64,000 nucleotides of DNA from Sediminibacterium sp. (GTDB lineage: Bacteria > Bacteroidota > Bacteroidia > Chitinophagales > Chitinophagaceae). Shown here piece after piece: positions 25,528-33,147 of this stretch. A model generated the notes under the pieces. The model saw nothing but the letters and a program-made list of their open reading frames with translations, searched no databases and had not been told where the DNA came from. The position numbers and the translations under genes were made by a program. Position 1 is the stretch's first letter, and every line of letters starts with the position of its first letter. Where the stretch lies: assembly GCF_019264485.1 (NCBI RefSeq), contig NZ_JAHVAA010000011.1, forward strand, positions 682,001 to 746,000. Direction: 5' to 3'.

Positions 25528-26784
25528 TCACTGTTTCTTCAACACCAGTTCCTGCATATTGCCATAATTCTCATAACTCGATGTGACAACTTTCTCGCCC
25601 GGATTCAAACCCTGTACCACTTCATAATAATCAGGATTCTGGCGATTGAGCTGGATATCTACACGATATGCTTTTGTTCCATCTGCGCTAACTTTAAAGA
25701 TCCAGTTGCCGCCTGTTTGCTGGTAAAAACCACCACGTGGAATGAGGATGGCTTCTGTTTCATCACTCAAAGCCAGTCCAATCTGTAATGTTTGCCCACG
25801 TCTGATACCCTGTGGTATTTCACCCTCAAATTGCATATCAACCTGGAAGCGGCCGGCAGTAACCTGTGTATATACTTTTGTGATTTTTAATTTGTATTGT
25901 TTATTGGCAAAACTGAAATCGCCTTTTAAACCAATAAAAACCCTTGAAATATAATGCTCGTCAATATCAACCCTTACTTTAAAACCATTTAATACATCAA
26001 TCTGACCAAGACGCTCACCTTTATTTTTATTTTGTCCCATTTCTGCATCTAAAGAAGTGAGTTGACCGTCAATAGGTGCGCGAACTACCAGATCGCCTAC
26101 TTTTTTACGGGTAAGCTGTAAAGCATTTCTGGATCCTTCAAATAATTGTTTGGCCTGTTCGAGGCTTTGTTTGGTAGAAACGGAATCCTGCCCCAATATT
26201 TTCTGCGCGAGTTTCTTTTTTTCTAACTGATAATTGTAATTATTCTCCGACTGCCTGAATTCCTGAGCCCCGATGGCTTTTTGTTCGTACAGGTGCTTGT
26301 TGAGATCGTATACGCGTTTGGCTTCTTTCAAAAGGTTGTCAACGTCGGTCATCTGGTTTAGCCTGGTCACGGTATTTTGTTCTGCAGCATTCCGGGCAAT
26401 CTGCATTTGAGTAAGCAGGTTAAAGACTTGTGTTTCCTGTGTAACAAGGTTGAGGGCAAGATCGGTATTCGACAAGCGCATAATCGGTTGCCCTTTTTTC
26501 ATTATGGCGCCATCTTCCACATATTTTTCTTCTACACGACCGCCCTCCAGTGCATCAAGATAAATGGTAGTAAGTGGAAGTACCACGCCATTAACGGGAA
26601 TAAATTCTTTGAATGCTGCTTTCTTTACTTCACTGATGGTTATCCGTTCAAGATCAACATTCAGTTTGGGTTTACCGGAAGTATAATAATAACTCGCAGC
26701 AATTAATACAACTACTGCAATGATGCCCACCAGGGTCATGATTCTTTTTGAATTCCATTTCTTTTTTTGAATGACTCTGTCCAC
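25528..26784 (-). CDS. Membrane-fusion (HlyD/MacA-type) efflux adaptor
   Basis: The periplasmic adaptor joins the inner-membrane permeases to TolC. It has a short cytoplasmic basic start, one membrane helix (about residues 16-37), a barrel/lipoyl half (VNGVVLPLTTIYLDALEGGRVEEKYVEDG), a long alpha-helical hairpin of about 100 residues, the second lipoyl half (VVRAPIDGQLTSLDAEMGQ) and barrel domains. I choose the GTG at 26784, giving VDRVIQKKKWNSKRI, because relatives begin with MDR-I-KKKW as far as I recall. A longer frame to 26877 overlaps a different short frame. Confidence 0.88.
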   Translation of the reverse strand: MDRVIQKKKWNSKRIMTLVGIIAVVVLIAASYYYTSGKPKLNVDLERITISEVKKAAFKEFIPVNGVVLPLTTIYLDALEGGRVEEKYVEDGAIMKKGQPIMRLSNTDLALNLVTQETQVFNLLTQMQIARNAAEQNTVTRLNQMTDVDNLLKEAKRVYDLNKHLYEQKAIGAQEFRQSENNYNYQLEKKKLAQKILGQDSVSTKQSLEQAKQLFEGSRNALQLTRKKVGDLVVRAPIDGQLTSLDAEMGQNKNKGERLGQIDVLNGFKVRVDIDEHYISRVFIGLKGDFSFANKQYKLKITKVYTQVTAGRFQVDMQFEGEIPQGIRRGQTLQIGLALSDETEAILIPRGGFYQQTGGNWIFKVSADGTKAYRVDIQLNRQNPDYYEVVQGLNPGEKVVTSSYENYGNMQELVLKKQ

Positions 26785-26800
26785 TTGCTGATATTTTCTG

Positions 26801-26953
26801 TTAGATAAGGTTAATAAAATGGGTAGTTGAAATTTCCAGTGTTCTGGCTGGCTCATTGTCAGCGCAGCAAAGCACACAAACTACCAACCCGGCCGTAAAT
26901 ACAAATAGCAGAATGCCGGTGCGAGTATTTTTATTTGCCATGATTTTTTTCAT
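26801..26953 (-). CDS. Possible 50-aa membrane peptide leading the export operon
   Basis: A short frame starts with MKKIMANKN, has a hydrophobic segment (GILLFVFTAGLVVCVLCC, about residues 13-30) and a polar tail, and stops 16 bases before the adaptor's GTG. Its ATG lies about 15 bases behind the predicted sigma-54 transcription start. It could be a real small membrane subunit or a leader peptide. The conserved function is unknown and it may be non-coding. Confidence 0.4.
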   Translation of the reverse strand: MKKIMANKNTRTGILLFVFTAGLVVCVLCCADNEPARTLEISTTHFINLI

Positions 26954-26978
26954 TTCAGGTTATTTACTCAATAGGTAT

Positions 26979-26995
26979 TGAAAGGATGGTGCCAA
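26979..26995 (-). promoter_or_regulatory. Sigma-54-like -24/-12 promoter of the export operon
   Basis: The minus strand reads TTGGCACC-ATCC-TTTCA against the consensus TTGGCACG-N4-TTGCA. The GG and the downstream C are at the right distance, with one mismatch in the -24 block and one in the -12 block. Transcription would start near 26968. An NtrC-type activator is encoded divergently next to it. Confidence 0.7.
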
Positions 26996-27042
26996 ATTTC
27001 GATTAGCTGATTATCAATTAGTTGTGTTGATAGTGCCTACCG

Positions 27043-27084
27043 AACTGTTCGCTTTTGATACAAAAACTGTCCGCTTTTGATACA
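27043..27084. promoter_or_regulatory. Tandem activator binding sites (enhancer) for the export operon
   Basis: Two 20-bp direct repeats, 27043-27062 and 27065-27084, are identical at 19 positions and are offset by exactly 22 bp, two helical turns. Each has the dyad form ACTGT(T/C)CGC-TTTTGATACA with TGT and ACA ends. They sit about 75-115 bp upstream of the sigma-54-like promoter, where NtrC-type enhancers normally lie. Confidence 0.75.
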
Positions 27085-27193
27085 GTGCTTGCAATTGCCA
27101 TAAGCATAATCTATTCGTTCTCAGATTCTTAGTGAACTGGTATATTTATGGACTGGAATAGTACAACAGTATATTCAGTTAAAATTGTATTAC

Positions 27194-28558
27194 ATGAGTT
27201 TAAAAAAAGCGCGCATACTGGTAATTGATGATGATTCGGATGTACTTACAGCGGTGAGGTTATTACTGCGCCCCGAAGTAAAAGAAGTGGTAACCGAAAA
27301 AAATCCGGAACAATTACCCGCACTGATTACTTCAAGTGAGTTCGATCTGGTTCTGCTGGATATGAATTTCAATGCATCAATCAACACGGGAAATGAAGGC
27401 ATTTACTGGCTGAAGCGCATCAAGGAAATTAAACCTGCAACTGCGGTGGTAATGATTACAGCCTATGGTGATATTGATCTGGCCGTGCGTTCTTTAAAAG
27501 AAGGGGCAGCTGATTTTGTGGTAAAACCATGGCACAATGAAAAACTACTTGATACTATTGCTACAGTAATAAAAGGTGCAGGAACTGTAAAGACAAATGA
27601 ACAAATGAATAAAGGTTACCCCGTTGGCGCCACTGGTCATATAATGCTGGGGGAGAGTGAAGTGATGCAGGAAATATTTTATAAACTGTCGAAGATTGCG
27701 CCAACTGATGCCAATATACTGATACTCGGAGAGAATGGAACCGGGAAGGATTTAATAGCTGCGGCCATACATCAGCAATCGTTGCGGGCAAATGGGCCTT
27801 ATATAAAGGTAGATGTAGGCGCATTAACAGAGAGTTTATTTGAAAGTGAATTGTTTGGTCATAAAAAAGGTGCATTTACAGATGCCCGTGACGACAGAGC
27901 CGGCAGGTTTGAAACTGCAGATGGAGGTACTTTATTTCTTGATGAAATTGGAAATATTAACCTGCAGCAACAGGCCAAACTATTAACGGTATTACAAAAC
28001 CGGCAGGTAACAAGGCTCGGGGCTAACCAGGCTATACAAATTGATATCAGGTTAATTTGTGCTACAAATCTTCCTTTACAGGAACTGGCCAATGAAAATA
28101 AGTTCAGGAAAGATTTAATCTACCGGATCAATACCGTTGAAATTGTAGTGCCACCCTTGCGAAAAAGAAAACAGGATATACCCTTACTTGCGAATCATTT
28201 CGCAAAAATTTATGCAGCCAAATATTTTAAGCCTAATACCAGCTTTGCAGCATCGGCTATCGAAAAACTGCAACAATATTCATTCCCGGGTAATGTTCGG
28301 GAATTGCAATACACAGTAGAGAGAGCCATTATTATGACTGAATCTGAGTTGATTGAAGCAAAAGACCTGTTATTTTCTCCTCTCGAAAATCCTTTAACAG
28401 AAACAGAAGATATAGCTGAACTGAAGCTGAGTACACTGGAGAAAAATACTATCATGAAAGTAATCGACAAACATAATGGCAATATCAGCCGGGCAGCAAA
28501 AGAACTTGGGTTAACAAGAACGGCTTTATACAGAAGGTTGAGTAAATACGAATTATAA
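27194..28558 (+). CDS. NtrC-family sigma-54-dependent response regulator
   Basis: The 454-residue cytoplasmic activator contains three parts. The receiver domain (about 5-125) has acidic pocket DDD at 12-14, phospho-acceptor Asp56 and VKPWH. The AAA+ domain (about 155-385) has Walker A GENGTGKD beginning at residue 179, the sigma-54 contact loop GAFTDA and LFLDEIGN. The C-terminal Fis-type helix-turn-helix is ISRAAKELGLTRTALYRRL. The start is the ATG at 27194. An in-frame TTG three codons upstream is less likely. Its kinase follows after six bases, and the probable target operon is divergent. Confidence 0.95.
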   Translation: MSLKKARILVIDDDSDVLTAVRLLLRPEVKEVVTEKNPEQLPALITSSEFDLVLLDMNFNASINTGNEGIYWLKRIKEIKPATAVVMITAYGDIDLAVRSLKEGAADFVVKPWHNEKLLDTIATVIKGAGTVKTNEQMNKGYPVGATGHIMLGESEVMQEIFYKLSKIAPTDANILILGENGTGKDLIAAAIHQQSLRANGPYIKVDVGALTESLFESELFGHKKGAFTDARDDRAGRFETADGGTLFLDEIGNINLQQQAKLLTVLQNRQVTRLGANQAIQIDIRLICATNLPLQELANENKFRKDLIYRINTVEIVVPPLRKRKQDIPLLANHFAKIYAAKYFKPNTSFAASAIEKLQQYSFPGNVRELQYTVERAIIMTESELIEAKDLLFSPLENPLTETEDIAELKLSTLEKNTIMKVIDKHNGNISRAAKELGLTRTALYRRLSKYEL

Positions 28559-28564
28559 AAGCTG

Positions 28565-29929
28565 ATGATGAACAAAATAAACAGTAAAAGAGAAAAATCA
28601 TTTCAGTGGGATATTCTGGGAAGGGTGGTATTACTCTTTGTAGTATTAACGGCAGCTGCTTTTTTAGTGGTGAAAGGATGGTATGTTTATGCGGTACTTT
28701 TATTACCTGTAATTGCTTACCAGGTATATGATTTTTATCGCTTTCATAAAATTGCAGAAGATGAAGTGCGAGAGTTTGTAGAATCTATTCAGTACCGCGA
28801 TTTTTCAAGAAATTTTAATGTACAGAATGCGCCGCATGAGTTACAGCCTTTGCGTAAAGGGTTTAATGATATCAATTCAACATTTAAACTGATTACGCGG
28901 GAAAAAGAAACCCAGTTTCAATACCTGCAAAAAATACTCGAACTGGTTGATACAGGAATTATTTCCTACGAAATTGAGAGTGGGGAAGTGGTATGGATGA
29001 ATGAATCATTGAAAAAAATGTTACTTACGCCATACCTTAAAACCATTCATTCGCTGGAAAAAAGAGACCCCGTATTGTATGAACAATTAGTGGGCGTAAA
29101 AACCGGCAACAGTGTGGTTGTAACTGTGCATCAGGAAAAAAGTAATTTACGTGTACTGGTTTCAGCTACAGCTTTCCAGACTGATAATAAAGTGTTTAAA
29201 CTCATTGCATTTCAAAATATAAATGAGGCATTGGATGAAACAGAATCGAAAGCCTGGCAGCGGTTACTGAGTGTAATGACACATGAGATCATGAATTCGG
29301 TGGCACCTATATCTTCACTGGCCGATACACTCCATAACCGACTTCAGGCTTCTGGTTCAGCACTTAACCAGGACGCAGGATTAACTGAAGACCTGACCAT
29401 TGGCATTGATACCATCAAAAAAAGAAGTGAGGGCTTGTTGAAATTTGCAGAAGTATACCGTAACCTGAATAAAGTAACCCAACCCAATGTAAAACCAGTA
29501 TATGTTCGCGATCTGTTTGAAAGTATGCACCATCTTATGGAGCCCACACTCAACCAGAAAAAAATTGAAATGGACATCGTATTAAAAGACCCTGCACTTT
29601 CACTCGAACTGGATCACAATCTCATAGAACAGGTATTGATCAATCTAATCATCAATGCCATGGATGCGGTAAAAGAAACAATAGATCCGCGTATTACGCT
29701 ATCGGCTATTGAAATGCCCAATAAAAAAATAGTAATCAAAGTAACTGATAATGGATCGGGCATGAGTGAAGAAGTGATGAATAATATTTTCATCCCCTTC
29801 TTCAGCACTAAAAAAAATGGAAGCGGCATTGGCTTGAGTCTATGCAAACAGATCATGATGCTGCATAAGGGAAATATTACTGTTCAGTCAATTGAGGGTA
29901 AGGGAACGGCGTTTACGTTGCAATTTTAA
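28565..29929 (+). CDS. Membrane histidine kinase, NtrB-like
   Basis: The 454-residue sensor begins with two membrane helices (about residues 20-58) with almost no periplasmic loop, so it probably senses the membrane or an internal signal. A PAS-like region (about 110-225) precedes the H-box MTHEIMNSVAPISS with phospho-acceptor His240. The HATPase part has N-box NLIINAMDAV, G1 DNGSGM and G2 GSGIGLSLCKQIM. It is co-transcribed with the sigma-54 regulator. A heptad-repeat hairpin lies directly after the stop. Confidence 0.93.
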   Translation: MMNKINSKREKSFQWDILGRVVLLFVVLTAAAFLVVKGWYVYAVLLLPVIAYQVYDFYRFHKIAEDEVREFVESIQYRDFSRNFNVQNAPHELQPLRKGFNDINSTFKLITREKETQFQYLQKILELVDTGIISYEIESGEVVWMNESLKKMLLTPYLKTIHSLEKRDPVLYEQLVGVKTGNSVVVTVHQEKSNLRVLVSATAFQTDNKVFKLIAFQNINEALDETESKAWQRLLSVMTHEIMNSVAPISSLADTLHNRLQASGSALNQDAGLTEDLTIGIDTIKKRSEGLLKFAEVYRNLNKVTQPNVKPVYVRDLFESMHHLMEPTLNQKKIEMDIVLKDPALSLELDHNLIEQVLINLIINAMDAVKETIDPRITLSAIEMPNKKIVIKVTDNGSGMSEEVMNNIFIPFFSTKKNGSGIGLSLCKQIMMLHKGNITVQSIEGKGTAFTLQF

Positions 29930-29932
29930 TGT

Positions 29933-29995
29933 GGGAATGGTGAATAGTCAATCGTGAATATTACTGCCAAAAATAGTATTCGCCATTCACTCTTC
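29933..29995. repeat. Heptad-repeat hairpin (GTSARTR type), kinase/dnaG
   Basis: Left arm: GGGAATG, GTGAATA, GTCAATC, GTGAATA in perfect 7-base register from 29933 to 29960. Right arm: ATTCGCC, ATTCACT and a third related word ending at about 29995. It fills the gap between two convergent stop codons. Confidence 0.88.
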
Positions 29996-29996
29996 A

Positions 29997-31931
29997 TCAC
30001 TTAATAATCACCGTTCCAAGCTGGTTGGTAATTGCGCGTTCTGCTTCTTTGAGGTGTTTATGAACTTCTAGTAATTGCCTGAAATTTTCTATTGGAGCAT
30101 GTTCAATATCGCGCTGGTTTTCTTCGATCATTTTTTTGATCCTGCGGAGTTTGTAATAACTGATACTCATCATTACATCCTGTTTGCTGGTATCCCGGTT
30201 AACAATGTTCATTCCTTCGAGTACTTCATCCCAGTTCTGACTCAATTCAAAAGGGAAAACCGAAATGCTGATTACCAGATTTCTTATTTCTTCATCGTTG
30301 TGATACAGCATTGATTTAGTCGTTGGTTCCAGCCCTTTCGTGTACCATGACTTATATTCTTCATAGAGTTTTTCAAGTACAGGTGTTTCAAAATGAAAAT
30401 GATCCAGTTCAGAGAAGATGTAGTCGGCCATATTAGTGGTTTCATCCCAGGAACGGAGACCATATTCAAGTAAAACCCTCAGTATATTTCTCTCATGAGC
30501 TTCATCCTGCACCAGCATTCTGGTGGTATCGTCCAGCACATCTTCTGGTTGTGCGCCTTCCTGTAGTTGTGCATTAACATCATCAAAAGAAACAGTTTTC
30601 TTTTCTTCCTTGGAAATTTTGTCGCGCTTATATTTATTAACGAGGTTGGTGAGTCCTGCTTCATCAATTCTAAGCAGGCCTGCACATTGCCTTATATAAT
30701 CCTGTTGTCTGGTGAAATCTTCTGCTTTATTTATTTTACTCAGTGTTTCAGCGATCTGGTTCACCACTGCACTTTTCCTGCTCACATCAGTGCCCGCTTC
30801 TTTGAGCATTACTTCCAACTGGAAGAGTATAAAATCTTTTTTCGATTTGGCAACGAACTCATTGAAAGCCGTTACGCCTACTTTGTTTACATAACTGTCG
30901 GGATCTTCATTATCCGGAATAAGAACAAGCCGAACATTGAGTCCTTCTTCCAGAGCCATATCCAGTCCACGCAAAGCTGCTTTTACACCCGCACTGTCGC
31001 CATCGTAAATGATGGTAAGGTTGTTGGTGTATTTTTTTATCAGTCTTATCTGGTCGGTAGTTAATGAAGTACCACCACTGGCTACTACATTTTCAATACC
31101 AGCCTGGTGTAAACTCACTACATCGGTATAACCTTCTACCAGCAAACATTCATCAGCTTTATCAATAGCCATGCGGGCCTGGTAAGAGCCATACAAAATC
31201 CTGCTTTTAACATAGATTTCGTTTTCCGGTGTATTGATGTATTTAGGGCCCCGATCACTTTTGCCAATAACCCTTGCGCCAAACCCGATGATCTTGCCTG
31301 TATTGCCATGAATAGGGAAGATGATACGGTTGCGATAATTGTCGACGAGTTCATCGTTGTTTCGCAGTGCCACCAAACCAGTTTTAGGCAATAGTTCTGC
31401 ATTAAACTGGTTGGCAAGCAAGGCCTTGGTTAATGTATCTCTTGCATCCGGATTATACCCGATCTGAAATTTATGAATGATATCTTCCCTGAAACCACGC
31501 TCTTTTAAATAGGAGAGGGCAATATTTTTTCCTTCTTCTGTTTCGAGTAATTGCTGCGAGAAAAATTTCTGGGCAAAATTGTTGATGATGTACAGACTTT
31601 CGGAAGTCAGTAGTTGTTGTTTCTGTTCCGGAGTAGTCTCGGTTTCTTCAATTTCTATATTGTATCGAGCAGCCAGCCAGCGTAAGGCTTCTACATAACT
31701 GTATTTTTCATGTTCCATCAGGAAAGTGATGGAATTACCACTTTTGCCACAGCCAAAACACTTGTAAATTTCTTTGGTGGGGGAAACGGTAAATGAGGGG
31801 GTCTTCTCGTTATGGAACGGACAATTACCAATATAGTTGGTACCTCGTTTCTTCAGCTTCACGAATTCTCCTACTATATCAATGATATCGATACGGTTGG
31901 TGATTTGTTGTATGGTGTTTGGGGAGATCAT
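29997..31931 (-). CDS. dnaG: DNA primase
   Basis: DnaG makes the RNA primers for lagging-strand synthesis. The 644-residue protein has the CHC2 zinc finger C37-x2-H40-x17-C58-x2-C61. The catalytic core follows with a TOPRIM region (VEGYTDVVSLHQAGIENVVASGGTSLT, then IIYDGDSAG with the acidic metal-binding residues), and a helical C-terminal part for the helicase contact. The length fits the family. It begins at an ATG that touches a heptad-repeat block, so its promoter must lie within or beyond the repeat. It is divergent from the DeoR gene. Confidence 0.96.
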   Translation of the reverse strand: MISPNTIQQITNRIDIIDIVGEFVKLKKRGTNYIGNCPFHNEKTPSFTVSPTKEIYKCFGCGKSGNSITFLMEHEKYSYVEALRWLAARYNIEIEETETTPEQKQQLLTSESLYIINNFAQKFFSQQLLETEEGKNIALSYLKERGFREDIIHKFQIGYNPDARDTLTKALLANQFNAELLPKTGLVALRNNDELVDNYRNRIIFPIHGNTGKIIGFGARVIGKSDRGPKYINTPENEIYVKSRILYGSYQARMAIDKADECLLVEGYTDVVSLHQAGIENVVASGGTSLTTDQIRLIKKYTNNLTIIYDGDSAGVKAALRGLDMALEEGLNVRLVLIPDNEDPDSYVNKVGVTAFNEFVAKSKKDFILFQLEVMLKEAGTDVSRKSAVVNQIAETLSKINKAEDFTRQQDYIRQCAGLLRIDEAGLTNLVNKYKRDKISKEEKKTVSFDDVNAQLQEGAQPEDVLDDTTRMLVQDEAHERNILRVLLEYGLRSWDETTNMADYIFSELDHFHFETPVLEKLYEEYKSWYTKGLEPTTKSMLYHNDEEIRNLVISISVFPFELSQNWDEVLEGMNIVNRDTSKQDVMMSISYYKLRRIKKMIEENQRDIEHAPIENFRQLLEVHKHLKEAERAITNQLGTVIIK

Positions 31932-31935
31932 GTTA

Positions 31936-31993
31936 GTGAGTAGTCAGTAGTGAGTAGTCAGTAATGATCAGATTCTCTCACTACTCACTGTCC
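31936..31993. repeat. Heptad-repeat hairpin (GTSARTR type) upstream of dnaG
   Basis: GTGAGTA and GTCAGTA alternate four times in exact 7-base register from 31936 to 31963. The right arm carries TCTCACT-ACTCACT (about 31976-31989). This copy lies between divergent genes, so it cannot be a simple terminator of either. Confidence 0.88.
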
Positions 31994-32066
31994 GGTACCG
32001 GAGGGCGAAAATACAATTTTGGGTCTTAGGAAATTGGGCAATTGTATCATTTCCTTATTTTTAACC

Positions 32067-32813
32067 ATGCTAAAGAAAGAACGTCAGGCATATATTATAC
32101 AACAGATCAATATCCATAATAAGGTATTGTCGTCTGATCTCAGTGTACAACTGGATGTATCGGAGGATACGGTACGCAGAGACCTTCAGGAGCTTGCTGA
32201 AGAAGGGAAGCTGATTAAAGTGCACGGGGGTGCATTGTCGAAATCGTTTCATTTTACCCTTGAAACCAGCAGTATTTATTCATTACCTGAAAAGAAACGC
32301 ATTGCTTATAAAGCCATAGAACTCATTAAAGACGGCATGTTTGTGGTTTTGTCGGGTGGTACCACCATCCGCGAACTGGTAAAAGCACTGCCTCCCGATC
32401 TGAATGCCACTTTTATTACGGTAAGCGTGCCCATTGCGCTCGAATTACTGGAGCACCCGAGTTGCGAAGTAATATTTTTAGGTAATAAATTATCTAAAAC
32501 GGCACAGATATCTGTTGGTGCAGAAGTCATTCAGCGCCTGGCAGGTATAAGGGCCGATTATTGCTTTTTAGGAACCAATAGTATGGATGTCAATTATGGA
32601 ATAACTGATCTTGAGTGGGAGATTATTGAGGTGAAAAGGGCCATGATGCATTGTGCCCAGAAGACGGTTTCACTGGCTATTTCAGAGAAACTCAATACTA
32701 CACAAAGGTTGCAGGTATGTAAACCTGAGGAAATTGATATACTGATTACAGAACTGGAACCTTCTGATCCCAAGCTGGTACCTTATGTTCAAAAGGGGAT
32801 CACAGTCTTATAA
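32067..32813 (+). CDS. DeoR-family transcriptional regulator
   Basis: The 248-residue DNA-binding protein has an N-terminal winged helix (residues about 5-58) with KVLSSDLSVQLDVSEDTVRRDLQELAEEGKLIKVHGGA, the DeoR signature. A C-terminal DeoRC sensor domain for a phosphorylated sugar follows, with SGGTTIRELVKAL and FLGTNS. I chose the ATG at 32067 and not the TTG at 32019, which would add a hydrophobic stretch before the HTH. The SusC/SusD locus follows and might be its target, which is inference from position. Confidence 0.9.
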   Translation: MLKKERQAYIIQQINIHNKVLSSDLSVQLDVSEDTVRRDLQELAEEGKLIKVHGGALSKSFHFTLETSSIYSLPEKKRIAYKAIELIKDGMFVVLSGGTTIRELVKALPPDLNATFITVSVPIALELLEHPSCEVIFLGNKLSKTAQISVGAEVIQRLAGIRADYCFLGTNSMDVNYGITDLEWEIIEVKRAMMHCAQKTVSLAISEKLNTTQRLQVCKPEEIDILITELEPSDPKLVPYVQKGITVL

Positions 32814-32851
32814 AACCCGAATGCTTGCCGGTTGAGAGGCAAAAGCTACCC

Positions 32852-32886
32852 AAAACCGCAGTATGATCATCTAAATGCAGGTTTTT
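32852..32886 (+). terminator. Weak hairpin after the DeoR gene
   Basis: AAAACC-GCA and TGC-A-GGTTTTT can pair with one bulged A. The remainder of the 334-base stretch 32814-33147, upstream of susC, is AT-rich and shows no gene. No clear TAnnTTTG element was found there. Confidence 0.4.
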
Positions 32887-33147
32887 GCGGAAATTCACGT
32901 GTTTGCCGTATAATGTGCAAAAAATTATGGATAAATATATTCGTAAATATGCACTGTAAACTTTAACATTGCTTTATTATTCCGCTTTTCGATAATCAGG
33001 CCTGTTTTTTGCAGTTTTTTGCAACATTAAAATTCAGAACTGGTGCATTGTTTTGCGGGAATCAATTGTCTTAATGAGGAATCCGGGATTGCCATACGAA
33101 GCGTTCCGAGACTAACTCACCGTTTATTTGAAACCAAAAAACCTGTT

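Noticed and set aside
26785..26877. Longer adaptor start overlapping the small peptide
   Set aside because: The sequence between 26785 and 26877 would add about 31 residues without family features, and the GTG start fits the expected N-terminus.
33043..33147. Upstream start for SusC
   Set aside because: Thirty-five residues would precede a clear signal peptide. The ATG at 33148 is directly before it.
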